NCBI GenBank assembly: GCA_963693365.1
Contig: CAVNZM010000010.1
Span: forward strand, 4,898,001 to 4,962,000
Direction: 5' to 3'
DNA length: 64,000 bases
Source of the DNA: Amoebidium appalachense
Taxonomy: Eukaryota > Ichthyosporea
Shown: positions 11,728-52,833 of the stretch, in pieces
Layout of the letters: each line of letters starts with the position of its first letter
How positions within the stretch are numbered: position 1 is the first letter of the stretch
Position numbers and translations under genes: made by a program
Notes under the pieces: generated by a model
What the model saw: the letters and a program-made list of their open reading frames with translations, nothing else
Database searches by the model: none
Told to the model about the DNA's origin: nothing

Positions 11728-13486
11728 TCAATAGATGGCGGCAGCTGTGCTTGCCTGTGCCCCATGTGACTCGGACGCACACGACATCGACCTCCGTGTC
11801 TTTCTGCTCTGCTGCAGAATCCTAAGCTCCCCCTCTGTCGAAATGGGAGGCTGGATCGTATCAAGCATGTTCTCGATCAAATCGATGGCGTCCTCTGGAT
11901 ATTCTGCCCGCACCAGGAACATGCCAATCCATTCTGGGATACCCGTGTCGTAGCCAAGCACACCGGTCCCAGCACGCTTGTACGTTTTCGTGCAAATTAC
12001 GTCCGGGTGCTGCTTCAAATGGTCAAGCCACCGTTCGTGCAGAACCACACCCGTTTTTGGCGCACAGATCTCGTAATCCGCCAGAGCACACACCGGCTCA
12101 GTTACATTCTGAAGTGACGGGAGGGGTACTCCACATGCAACAAGAAACTGGCACTGGAACAAATCTACACCATATACCTCCTTGTGGAAGAGAGGTGTGC
12201 GACCACCACCAATACGGGGGTTGATCTCCACCAACACTGGTTCGCCCTGAGGCCGGAACGGGGTGGGGGCCGAGTACCGAACCTCAACATGAAAACAACC
12301 CTGCTGGAAACCAAGTGCGGAGATGCACTCGGCAGTGTATGACTTCAGCTCTGACTGTTCGTTTAAAGGGAGAACACTCGGACAGTTGCTGCCCGTTTCC
12401 ATAAAATGTCGGTTCCACTGCAGGAGGGACAACTGTGTGAGTAAGAGGAGATGCTTCCTGGCCTTAAACGAAGCCGGAGATCATATGACCATACCACTGA
12501 TATCAAAGGAGCGTAACCAGTGTCATCTCAACCAACAACAAAAAAGGGGCAAGGAGCATGGTACCAACTAAATACCAAAAAGCGGGCAACAAGCATGGCA
12601 CACAAACTAAACACCAAAAAAGGGGCACAACTAGACGGGCTACAGAATCCGGCAAGCAGCTTCAACTGTAACAAAACAGGACCTGAAAAAAAAAAAAAAA
12701 GAAAACAAAAGAAAAAAAGGCGTCTTTACCTGTTGTCCAGTTGTCCACTATGTTACTATACACAACCTCCCCTTGGGACAGCACCATGTCGATGTCGTAC
12801 TCGAACCCAGGCAGGTATTCTTCCAGCAAAACCCCTGAATCCACGCATCCAGGGTTGTATGATAAAAGCGTTGTGCTGTTGAGCCTTTGCTGCACGGCAT
12901 CAAAACGAGCGTAAACTTCCGGGAGGGAATCACAACGATAAACTCCGTCTGAAGCCATACCGCATGAAGGTTTTAGCACAAGCGGGAAACCAACCTTTTC
13001 TGCGGCGGATGCTATATCCTCACGTGAATTGACTTTCGAAAAACGTGGGGTTCTAAGACCTCTGTTGGAGCAAAGGGCACGTGTGGTGCATTTGTTACGC
13101 GCAGCACAGTAAGATGCCTTGCTGTTCCCTGGGAGGCCTAAGAGTTCGCTCACTTCGCCCACTAGCGGCATGGCATGCTCCCACACAGAAAAAACACCGT
13201 CTACAGAAACTTGTGCAATGTTCACCGCATCAACAATGCGTTGGCCTGCAGAGGTAGGGTTTGAGATGTCTACAGATATGAAATTGAACTCTGTGCAGAG
13301 TTTTGCTTTCAAGAAAGCCTCGCGTATGATTGCGCCGTCTTTGTCTGTTGGTACAACAACGAACAACGTAGCATCGGCATGCACTGCTGATTTAAAGCAG
13401 TTTATACTCGAGTCAAAAAGATGGGGTGTCAGAAAACACGTTATAACAAGCACGCGCTTTCCGCGTACACTATTCCACTCTGCCAT
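11728..13486 (-). CDS. ATP-grasp carboxylate-amine ligase (carnosine-synthase-like)
   Basis: Two exons, 13486-12730 and 12417-11728, encode about 481 residues from ATG (MAEWNSVRGKR). The N-terminal part is Rossmann-like (GKRVLVITC). ATP-grasp signatures follow: LVLKPSCGMASDGVYRC, LLEEYLPGFEYDIDMV and the metal/ATP-binding EINPRIGGGRTP. The order and the DNW-TTxEPxFMETG segment around the splice junction resemble carnosine synthase and bacterial L-amino-acid ligases, which join a carboxylate to an amine through an acyl phosphate; the substrate cannot be read from sequence. The donor is phase 1 (CAG|GTAAAG) and the acceptor TGCAG|TGG at 12418. The frame then needs TTT, not the TTTT read at 12406-12403, so one base is surplus. 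A single 312-bp intron contrasts with its intron-rich neighbours. Confidence 0.85.
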
Positions 13487-14300
13487 TTTGCTTTATGCTT
13501 TTCCTACGAAAAGGATTCTAGTTTAGAGTTCTAGTAGAAAGATTTTGTGAGGGTGGAGCAAAAAAAGAGACGCACGCATCATCGACACAACAGCACAGAA
13601 ATAACTGAGACATTACGTTCCTGGGTCCCTGCTTTTCTAATGCCTATCACAAATGCTTCGAAGAAAATAATGTGTGACTCTGATTCTTAAAGTTCAAATA
13701 AAAAGGTTTAAAATAATATTAAATGCACATAGAGTAGGGTTTTGAGACTTCAGAAGCTTTATAATACCCTAGTTGTTTTTACTGAATAAGCGAAATTGAA
13801 TGGCCTGAGTATGCAATCTTATTGGCTCAAGTGCTTAGACAGTTCTTATTGGCTCGTAGCCGGCAAAAAGGTCTTTGAAGACTCACGAATCAATGGCAGA
13901 AAGTGACGTCATTAGAACGATTTTCACGGAATATGATTGGATAAGCAGTTAGGATATTCACGACAACCTTAACCTTGTTGAAAAGCTAAAAGCTTACCAA
14001 TCTATACAGGTAGAACAAAAAAAGCCCCAAAAAAACATTTTGATTTTCGTATCAACTGTAGAATACCTACAAATACTCTTCTGTTTCCTTTTCATATTTA
14101 CACGGGAATTTCATTTTAGCCACCACGATAGGTCATGCACCTAGATTGCCGGCTGAAGGGACACATGTACATCAACCAATTAGCGCGCAATAGCCAACCC
14201 ACGCACAAGATGAAAAGTGCTTTGCAATTGACTGACTCAGGCAGTCAGGCTCATGAGGTCTCCGAGTCTGCAGGCTCGGTGTGTGTGTTGTGACAGTTGT
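13487..14300 (-). promoter_or_regulatory. Promoter region of ATP-grasp gene with CCAAT and CRE motifs
   Basis: This 0.8-kb upstream region is free of homopolymer tracts. Read on the gene strand it contains CCAAT boxes (ATTGG at 13821-13825, 13848-13852 and near 13936 on plus) and one palindromic TGACGTCA at 13904-13911. These motifs are bound by NF-Y and CREB/ATF factors in other eukaryotes. Function here is inferred from position only. Confidence 0.4.
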
Positions 14301-14481
14301 GTGTGAAGTATTATGTATGTTCTTACCCAGTATGTGCTGGGATGCGTGGAAAATACAGCGGTCTTGCTATGTTTTACAGCACAGTGGGTTCACATGCTGA
14401 ATCGTACTGATGCAGTCCATCAGGATGGCAATTTTTCCGTACCCATGGCGACAGTGTTCAGCAATTCTAGCGATCTCTTGC

Positions 14482-14649
14482 CGCCGAAATATTGACTTGC
14501 TGCCCAATTTTGACCGAAATGCACCACAACCCATATTTACGAACATAGATGTATAGAAGCACATGGTGTCACACCGGCTTGTCTCGAGGTTCAAGACATT
14601 CTCTCATATTCATTCGGTCAAAATTGGGCAGCAAGTCAATATTTCGGCG
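14482..14649. repeat. Perfect 37-bp inverted repeat with 94-bp spacer
   Basis: The arms are 14482-14518 and 14613-14649 and are exact reverse complements (CGCCGAAATATTGACTTGCT begins the left arm). The spacer has no repeat content. This could be a MITE-like element or a hairpin-RNA locus. It lies in the intergenic stretch between the ATP-grasp promoter and the BPTF 3' end. Confidence 0.85.
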
Positions 14650-14699
14650 TTATATACCCCCCATGGCACTGCCAGGAGCAGACAACAGCCTGGTGCTAG

Positions 14700-14711
14700 A
14701 AAAGAGACAAT

Positions 14712-14758
<47 letters not shown>

Positions 14759-15255
14759 AGCAAACTACACACACAAAAAACCCCTCCGATAATTGAACAG
14801 GAAACGAATTATAGGAGGGAGGAAAGAAAGGGGAAACAAAGTGTTGGACAGCTCCAAAACACAGAGGAGACTGTTAGTCATTGTATGACAAAACGGCCCT
14901 ACATTCTGCTCCGAGGCACACACCCCCACGGTCCGAACCAACCTGCCTAGCTGAGCAATTTAAATAAAACCGAGCAGTTGGTGCCAAAACCACTGCATGT
15001 AAAAGACACACTTAAAAATAGGCCTGCGTGAATAAGAATAAAAACACCTATAAAAAAACAATCAAAACGGTTACTCAAACTACGTCAAAGAGAATTAAGG
15101 CTGGTGTGGGCCGTGCTTATGTACATGAACGTGGTGCTTAAATCCCGCATTGCATGTGCATGACGTGCTGCACTGCAATCGAAGTAAATAATTTGGGCAG
15201 GGGGAAAAAAACCACACTATCAAGGAGGCGAGACATTTTGCAACTAACTGTTGGG

Positions 15256-15306
<51 letters not shown>

Positions 15307-15485
15307 CCCCCAGCGGGGAAATGAAAGAAAAACGAAAAAAAAGAAAAAAGAAAAAAAAAGAAAAAAAGAAAAAAGAAAGAACCAGGTGTGTGTGCTCACA
15401 TATACATATCCCACCACACCACTCTCTCTCTCCGATATCCGAAAGGAAGAAAGTTGTGTAGATACTGACGCATGCACAGCCACGC
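14700..15485. other. Region downstream of BPTF stop
   Basis: Contains poly(C) at 14715-14756 and 15257-15304, an A-rich block at 15325-15380 and otherwise unremarkable sequence. It probably includes the BPTF 3' UTR (minus strand). I see no canonical minus-strand AATAAA close to the stop. Confidence 0.5.
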
Positions 15486-44336
<28,851 letters not shown>

Positions 44337-44997
44337 CTGCAAACACATGCCCGTGAGTTTGACATGATACATGGCCACAAGCAACTACACACTCTAAATG
44401 GGGTACCCCCCCCACCCGACCATCTCTACTCTCTCCACTCTCCACCCCCACCTTCCCTCCTTACATTCCCAAAGCACCAACCCCTTACGCCAATTATCCT
44501 CTTCTCATTCACCACCACTACGCACACACACACCCACGCAAGCGCCTGTACAAACACAGTACAAAACTGAAAACCCCTGCTTCCAGCCTCCCAACCCCCC
44601 TCCCCCTCCCTCAAAAAAAATACAAAAAAAAAAAAAAAAAAACTTAACCACTCCTCCCTGTCACGGTTACCCCTTCACCACCTGCCCTGACACCCACACA
44701 ACGACAACCCCCCCCCCCCCCCCCCTCCGCTCGGGGGCATCTGCAAAGTTAATAGACAATTCTCTTTCATTCGAACCCCAACATCTCTTCCATCTTCTAC
44801 CTGCCAACCCACAGCCCATTCGTTCCATCCAACTTCATCAGAGAATGCTGCCCCCCTCCCCCCAAAATCCCTCCCTATCAAACCACACACACACACACAC
44901 CCCCAACATGCAGTTTGGCGCCTGGAAACCGTGGGATCAGGCCCTTTTTGACCGCGCAGGCGGGGGGAGGGGGTGGGGGGGGAAAGCGGATATTTAC
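44337..44997. other. Probable chimeric junction region between BPTF and DNAJC2
   Basis: Only 661 bp separates the first traceable BPTF exon from a DNAJC2 internal exon on the same strand. No start codon, DDT exon, DNAJC2 exon or polyadenylation signal is recognisable. It contains C runs, a poly(A) tract at 44625-44642 and (CA)n at 44884-44900, the kind of sequence where assemblies misjoin. Confidence 0.7.
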
Positions 44998-45146
44998 CAT
45001 TCGCCCTTCTCTGAATCCTCCTCATCCAAATAAGAAAACTCCCTCCAGGACTTGAAGTTATACCTGATAAAAGGTCACTGTTAGTGTGTGTCTCTGACTG
45101 AAAAAAAAAGCCTTCACATGCGTCCAAACCACACTAACTTGCAAGG

Positions 45147-45179
<33 letters not shown>

Positions 45180-46259
45180 CAAAAAAGAGACATGCAAGCG
45201 CTGTTGCATATTTTCACCGATATCAGGGTGCATGTTTGTACACACACGACGTCGTTGATGGGCAAAGTAAACATGGAAAAATTGAGAGAGGTACGAGGAA
45301 CAATTGCTGAAAAGTAGGGGAGGGGGTAGGGAGGGGGAGGGGGGATGCATGGACTGGACGAAATTGAAAGTGTGCATGCACGAGTGTTTCCGTATGTGTG
45401 TCTGTGTGTGTGTGTGTGTGTGCGCGCGCGCGCGTGTGTGTGCATACGTGTGGGGGGGTGGGGGGGGGGGGGGGATTTAGCTACTAACCAGAAATCATAG
45501 AAGTCCTCTACCTCCTCCTGTGTTGACTCAGCCGTACCGAGAGAAGGAACGGGTGTAGTTTCTGACCACCTTGCGTTCCTTTCAAACACGGGCCCATACT
45601 CTGACAAAAACTCTTCGACGGCCATCGGCTTCTTAGGGTTGGGAGGGTCGGGGATGTCGTCATCAAAAGTGGGGTCGACACTGTCGAACGAGCGGCGCTT
45701 GGTTTGGTCCGAGAGAATATCGTATGCTGTTTTTTGATTGTTGTGTACGTGTGTACGTGTGCGTGTGTGGGGGGGGGGGGGGGGGGGGAGGGGGGAGGGG
45801 GGGAAGGGGAAGAGGGAAGTGGATAGGGGTGTATAGAAGGGGATGGGAGGGGGGAGGGGGGGAACAGAGAGAATGTGGTGTGCGTGTGCATGAGCGGGTG
45901 TGGAGTGGGGAGGCATGGAGAGGGGAGATGGGGGGTAGATGGGGGGAGGGGGGGGAAGAGAGAGAAGTTCCTTGTGTGTATGCGTGTGTGATTGGTGCAC
46001 ACGAGTGTTTGTGTGTGTGTGTGTGTGTGTGTAAGTGTGTGTGTGCATTGGTGTATGTTAGTGCCCAAAAGAACACGGTAGGTGGATGGAAAAGTTGAAT
46101 ACTGTTTGCCCATGCTGCAGCATCGGTATGCCCAACCCAGACCAGCTCACTCATTAAACACAGAGAACATAACTAGGAGGGGTAGAAGGCGGGGGGTGTC
46201 CCGGCCCGAGTGCTTATGCAAAAGAAAGAAAGGGGAAAGTGCGGGGCGGGGCCGCGCGG

Positions 46260-46292
<33 letters not shown>

Positions 46293-48526
46293 GCATGCCC
46301 CTGCCCTGTGCCACCAAGTCCCATTCAGCCATCGCTATTCAAGTTATGCAACAGACCAGGCTCCAAGCTCGTGACCCATCTCAAAGCACCCCTTATCCTC
46401 CTGTTCCGTTCCCCCCCCCCCCCCCCCCCCCCCCCGGGGGCAGGGGGCAGCCTCACAGATAAAAATGGACACTTCCAGCCCCCACCTTCCCCCATCCCCA
46501 AAAACCACCACTTATACCTTCCTCCTTTCAACCACACAAACCCATCCCCTGTACTTCCTCTCATCGCCCCATCCACTTCCCCCCTTCTTCCCCCCCCCCC
46601 CTCCCCGTAAACCCACAGAAACCACCATTCTCGAATATGAACCCTGACACAACCACCACGTACATATTTTGACGCATTTGAAGAAGTTGTCGTCGTCCTC
46701 CCCATTTTCCAGTTTGTCCTTCTTGTCGGGGTGGTGCTGCAGTACGCGCTTGCGGACTACCCCACACATGCAAGCGGTCAGAAAGTATCATCTATGGATC
46801 CCGAAACTAAGATACATATTATCACCACATCTCCCCTCCCCCCCGAAATTTGTCCTCCATCCGGCCTTCCATCACCCAAAGACCAGTCCCCACCCTCCGC
46901 CCCCTTTTTCATATAATTCCCAATATGCAAGCAGTAGGGTTACCATACAATCTCGACCACTCCCCCCTCTCCCCCCCCCCCCAACACACACACACACACA
47001 CCACCACCACCCTACCCCCAAAAGGCGAGCACACAAAACCCACCTATGTGAATGTCCCAGTTCTTACAACATGTGAACAGCCACCAGACAGGCCGCGATA
47101 TTACATCCTCCCCCCCCCCCCCCCCCCAAAAGTCACATACCAACCACCTCTATTCTTGCATGCAAGGTATCAGTTTAAGCAATCTCTGCATGTAACTCTC
47201 CCCCCCCCCCTCCCTTCCCCCTGTTAACCCCGTTCTCCACCCTCCCCCCCCCCCACAGACAGACACCCTATATGCTCCCCCCTCCCCCCCTACAGCTCAT
47301 TCCCTTCAAAACCCCCCCCCCCCCCCGCCCCGTGGCAGACACGCCGCCGGGGGACGGGGGGTGGGGGGGAACTGTTCTCTAAGGCACAGCCCGAGCCTCT
47401 CCAGCTCCCAACTCCCCTCATTTAGGAGAATGGTTGCTATAGCCTTTAGGGTGAGTGTGCTATTGTGGGTAATGTTGCTTACATGATAACCATATAGGGA
47501 TTACATACAAGCTTTCTTAATCTGCTCATCAGTGGCCTTCATGCGCAGATGCCCAAGACCGAGAATGCGGTAGTGGTCCAGTTCCTGTAACGAATGAATG
47601 TTAACGTATTAAAAGGATGTAGTGTTGTGATACAGACAACCACGGATCATCACTAATGTTTGTGTTGTTCACACAGACTCCCCCGACTATTAGGCCTCAC
47701 CCTCGACATCAACAAGCCTGAGGCCTTATACAGGAGCACAAAAAACCCTTATTGTTCACAACCTTCCTTAAGCATCACAAACCCTCCAACAGCCTTACAT
47801 ATAACTGAGCCCAGGTGTACCTCATGTTTGCACTTGAGCACCTTTTACTCACCTTCCACTTTCCAGGATCCAGCTGCTCCTTGGTGATGTCGTCATCCTC
47901 ATCATCACTCTGGCTGCTGACCCCAGAGTCCACCTCCTCGGGCTGCAGGGCGGAATCTTCCTGCTCCTCCTGTGAGAGGGTACGTTGTCTCCTCCTGCGT
48001 GCAGCATAGGCCTCATACCAGCGACCGACAGGCTCGAGATGGATCTTGGCTGGAACTGTGTTGAGGAAAAGAAAAAAAAGAAGAGGGAAAGGATGTTAGA
48101 GATGAAGGAACATGTGGGTGGGGACTGTCCGAAGAGTAATTTGGTGCATGCTTTCTCTTTTAATGTGGAGAGTTGAGGTGTGGATGTGGATGGATTGAAC
48201 ACGGAAAGCGGGCAGGCTGGTAAGGCCTAGAATGCCTTGCATGGAGTGGATTGCATTGACAGAGATTAGTGACTATCAAGCTTTCACGTAAAAATGGAGT
48301 CATGAATCACGACTTATGTGTTACAATATGCAGCTTGTTCAAGCGCTTCGCACGGCTTGGTTTCACACACAGCACAAACATGGTCCAGTTGCATTCATCA
48401 TCTGATGTTCAGGTGCATCTATTCATCTGATGGCAAACACTCACCAGTCAGGGGATTCTGCACACGGCAGGGGACACCGGCGGGCCAATCCTCCGGGAGG
48501 GAGGGAAGTGTCAATGCGTCCATCAT
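44998..48526 (-). CDS. DNAJC2: DNAJC2/zuotin, 5' half (exons 1-6)
   Basis: Exons 48526-48445, 48055-47853, 47584-47509, 46756-46664, 45726-45489 and 45063-44998 run from ATG in consistent phase. Exon 2 has the zuotin signature LEPVGRWYEAY and an acidic stretch, ending LDPGKWK. Exon 3 begins the J domain (LDHYRILGLGHLRMKAT). Exon 4 has the catalytic HPD (LQHHPDKKDK). Exon 5 ends it (YDILSDQTKRRSFDSVDP TFD) and continues VFERNARW and EEVEDFYDFW. Exon 6 gives YNFKSWREFSYLDEED. The last exon ends two bases into a Cys codon; the missing base and the following residues are at 5480 in the other contig. The gene is divergent from WDR36, 576 bp away. Confidence 0.94.
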
Positions 48527-49102
48527 CTTATCTCAAAACTACAGACAACAATACAGTTAACAGTAGGAAAACTTGAAATAAACCCAATCGCAGACGTTCT
48601 GTACTTTGTGTCTGCCTGACTACTCACATGTGTAGTTCTCAGTGCACGTGTACACAATTTGCGCGCCGACTTGATTACGGTTAGTCTTACAAATAGACCC
48701 CAATATGAGTCATGTTTTGGCCGTAAATCAAAGGTGATCTAATGAATCTAAGAGAATACTTTTGGACTATACTCGCTCGAATGAGACAAGTTCATACACG
48801 TGCAAAGTGCCAAAACGTTTGACTGAGGGAGAGAGAGAGGGGGAGAGAGAGAGAGAGAGGGAGGGAGTGAGTTAAGAAGAAAAAGTAGCACATTAGCAAG
48901 GTGGTCTAACTTAGGTGTTAGGGTTTCTTTACTTGCCACCGTAATTTACTTTTTGCTGGTTATCGGAGGTGTCAAGCTTGCTTTCAGTTACTCTTTTTTT
49001 TTGCACATCACTCACTCTCTTTGGTTCCTTTTGATAGTGATGTTATAAACAACGCCACAATCCTAGTATCTACAAGCGAAACAGAGCGACAAACAAGCGA
49101 GG
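48527..49102. promoter_or_regulatory. Divergent promoter between DNAJC2 and WDR36
   Basis: The start codons of DNAJC2 (48526, minus) and WDR36 (49103, plus) are 576 bp apart, so one region must serve both. It contains CCAAT at 48584-48588 and 48700-48704 and a GA-rich block at 48828-48867, but no long homopolymer tract. Shared control would co-express a ribosome-associated chaperone and a ribosome-assembly factor. Confidence 0.6.
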
Positions 49103-49391
49103 ATGACACCGCAGACACAACATAGGGTGCAGGGCAGCCAGATATTCCAGCCGTACAGGGCACTAGGGCACGTAACAAACCATGTCCCATTTGCGCTTCA
49201 AGCAAAAGGCAACGACCACTTTCTTACAACATGCCTTGGCAACGCATTCCACATCTACAACGTAAGTGTTAGAGATGAGATTTTTTCAGAAAGGTCCGTC
49301 TATGCGGGTGCCTGACTTAAGTTTTGTGCTGGTGAAGATCCACTCCTATAGGTAGAACCAAGTGGGAGATATGTGTGTGGGTTTGTTTGCG

Positions 49392-49438
<47 letters not shown>

Positions 49439-49835
49439 GTGCGTGTGTGTGTGTGTGTGTGTGTGTGTTTGTGAGTGTGTGTGTGTGCGTGCGTGTTCTC
49501 ACGTGTTTGTGTGTGCGTGTGTGTGCTCGCATGTGCATGTGTTTTTGTTTTAGGGCCAGCTGTGCGGGAGTACGGCTATAGATGCGATCGTTTTTGGGGA
49601 CACGAGGGCAGCGGCCTTTCCCCAATTGACATAACCATCATCACGGAGTATGACATAACTATCATCACGGAGTATAATGCTCTCGCTGGAAACATCGTTT
49701 CGTTCAGGAGAACTAAAGGTCAATTTGGCCATGAGCTCAGGTGATTTTTTCTTAAATGTGTCTGAAAAATCCTTACTAATTGTGTATCCCCCCTCCCCGC
49801 CCCTCCCCCCCCCTCCCCCCGCCCACCCCCCAAAA

Positions 49836-49910
<75 letters not shown>

Positions 49911-50194
49911 ACACACATACAAACACACACACCCCCCCCCCTGATTCAGACGTCGCTTCAAACACTCCTTCTTTACGACCCCCCTCCCTCCCCCTCTCCC
50001 CCTCTTGCTTCACACCTCACCATTGGCACTGCCCTTCTCTGCCCCTTCCCTTTCCTCTACCCACCCATCACCTCTGTCATTGGCACTGCCCTTCTCTGCC
50101 CCTTCCCTTTCCTCTACCCACCCATCACCTCTGTTCTACCCCCCCCCCCCCCCCTCCTCTCCCTCCCCCCTCCCTTCCCCCTCCCCAACCACAC

Positions 50195-50261
<67 letters not shown>

Positions 50262-50308
50262 ATACAATTTTTCGAAACAGTGTGCCAAGCTGAACCTGCT
50301 GTTTGTAG
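49103..50308 (+). CDS. WDR36: WDR36 exons 1-2: N-terminus
   Basis: Exons 49103-49261 and 50281-50308. They encode [19 protein letters not shown], the [14 protein letters not shown] strand (human YFVTTCVGKSFHTYD) and CAKLNLLFV. The 28-nt second exon is recognised because it joins the first in frame and matches human KLNLVFV. The intron between them holds (GT)n at 49397-49433, C and CA blocks at 49790-49920 and a 57-bp tandem duplication. Confidence 0.9.
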
Positions 50309-51283
50309 GTGAGTTTCTTCTGCCCCTCCCGCTCTCATGAAGGCTCTCTTTAGCCACTCTTCTTCCGTTTTTTTTTTTTTTTTTTTTTTTTTTGCCTTTT
50401 GTTGAGTAGCATATGATCTGGTTGGGTAGCATTAGGGAGATATTCTTTTTCGCATTCTATGTGTTTGAGGGTCGGCTCTTTCTGTGGCCGCATGTCTCAG
50501 ATAGTGAATGCAACAGCACACGGCCCTAGATGCCCCCGGCAGGCAGCCAATGACCCGCTGGGATTGTTGTGTGGCCGACAGATTTTCCTTGTCTCAGTGG
50601 GCGCTTGTTTTTTAATTGAAACGTGACTTGCTTATTCCTGTTTGAATCTGGTTTCCCTTCCCACTCTGTGGTTTGCCTCTTTTTTTTTCACGTCTTGTTT
50701 GATTCCTGTTTACCAGGGTGTTTCTTCATTTGCTCCACCCTACATTATGGGGAGATTGTGAGCACTTATTCCCGCCCCCCCCCCCCCCCCCCCCCCCCCC
50801 CCGCCCCACCCTCTCCCGGCCATAATCTATTCTTAATTTTTTTTTACCTGCACGCATTCTACGTGTTTGAGGGTCGGCTCTTTCTGTGGCCGCATGTCTC
50901 AGATAGTGAATGCAACAGCACACGGCCCTAGATGCCCCGGCAGGCAGCCAATATGACCCGCTGGGATTGTTGTGTGGCCGACTGAATTTCTTTTATGTCC
51001 AATTGTATATCTGTTCAGTTAAGTATTGGAATGAAACATGCACTGCTTGTTCCTGTGTGTTTGGTTTTTTTTCCGAATTTGGTGGTTTGCTCTTGGTACC
51101 AATTTGTTTGCTGTTATTATTTTTTTTTTTAACACCCACTCCACCCCCTCGTGCCCATTCTTTAAGGAAACCCTGAGCACCTGTCTCCCTCCTCTCTCTC
51201 CCCCCTCCCCCCCCCCCCCCCCCTCCTTCTCGCCCTCTATTGCTTGCTCGCTTTCGCTCTCTATCTCTTTCCCTCTCTCTCTT

Positions 51284-51329
<46 letters not shown>

Positions 51330-51825
51330 TCTCTCGCTCTCTCTCTTGCTCCCCCTTCTCCAAACCTTCCTTTCCCCATCACCACCTGGTTGAGATTTTG
51401 TTTTCATTTCCCGCATTCTACGTGTTTGAGGGTCGGCTCTTTCTGTGGCCGCATGTCTCAGATAGTGAATGCAACAACACACGGCCCTAGATGCCCCCGG
51501 CAGGCAGCCAATATCACCCGCTGGGATTGTTGTGTGGCCGACAGATTTTCCTGGGTATTTAGTGGGCAGAGGCAGTCGGATGATAATATTTGGGAGAAAT
51601 GTGCCCTGCTTAATGCTGTGTGTATTTGGTTTCCGTCCCCGTTTTCTGGTTTAAACCTTTTTTCCCTGTTTTTTCCCTTTGGTTTAATTGCTTTTCATTT
51701 CCATGGTGTTTCTTCACACCCACTCATCTGCCCTACCTCTTGGGAGATTTGCACACCTATGACCCCCCCCTCCCCCCCGTCTCTTCGCTTTCTTTCAACC
51801 CAGTCTCTCTCTCTCTCTCTCTCTC

Positions 51826-51870
<45 letters not shown>

Positions 51871-52792
51871 CGAGGTGAATAGGTCGAAACTCGGGTACTG
51901 TGGATGACGTGGGGCCCCCCTGAGGATGGGCTCTGCTCATTATGCATACTCTTTATGTATGGCTTGCATTCTTCATCGTGTTATCCGTTTGTTCTTGTGT
52001 ACTTCGTACTTTTTGACGCATTCAAACCCCCTCCTCCCTCCCCCATCTCCGCCTATTTTTCGTTTGTTTTCTTGTCTCGCATTCTACGTTTTGGTCGCCC
52101 CTTCCCCCAACACAAACCCCCCCCCCCCTCTCTCTCTCGGGGGACGCATTCTACGTGTTTGAGGGTCGGCTCTTTCTGTGGCCGCATGTCTCAGATAGTG
52201 AATGCAACAGTACACGGCCCTAGATGCTCTTGGCAGGCAGCCAATATGACCCGCTGGGATTGTTGTGTGGCCGACAGATTTCCCTTCTTTTTCATTGGAC
52301 GTGGACAATAAGCATAGGCAGTCATATGTACAAGACGAAAAATCAAAGAATACAGATCGGGAACAGTGGGTTCAGTATCGTGGTGGCTAGGGATTGTTAA
52401 AGTTTCCCTTTTCGTATGCTCGGTTCGTTTGCTGTTTACGTTTTGCTCATCCCCCCCCCCCCCCCCCCCCCCCATTTTTTTCCCCCGTTTCTTTAAATGT
52501 GTTCTGTTGTGAATATTTCCTGTTCTTTACAACGTTGTAACCCGTCGTTCTTCAGCGTACATCTATAGTTTTGATAATAGTCTTGTTTTCGCATTCTACG
52601 TGTTTGAGGGTCGGCTCTTCCTGTGGCCGCATGTCTCAGATAGTGAATGCAACAGCACACGGCCCTAGATGCCCCCGGCAGGCAGCCAATATCACCCGCT
52701 GGGATTGTTGTGTGGCCGACATTCCTAAATTGATGAACACAAACATGTCAAGAGTCACTCTCTCTCCCTTCCCTCTCCCTCTCCCTCTTTCT

Positions 52793-52833
<41 letters not shown>

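Noticed and set aside
44675-45127. Minus-strand frame of 150 codons between BPTF and DNAJC2 as a separate gene or missing BPTF exon
   Set aside because: It overlaps DNAJC2 exon 6 in another frame, contains repeat-encoded stretches and shows no DDT or other recognisable motif.
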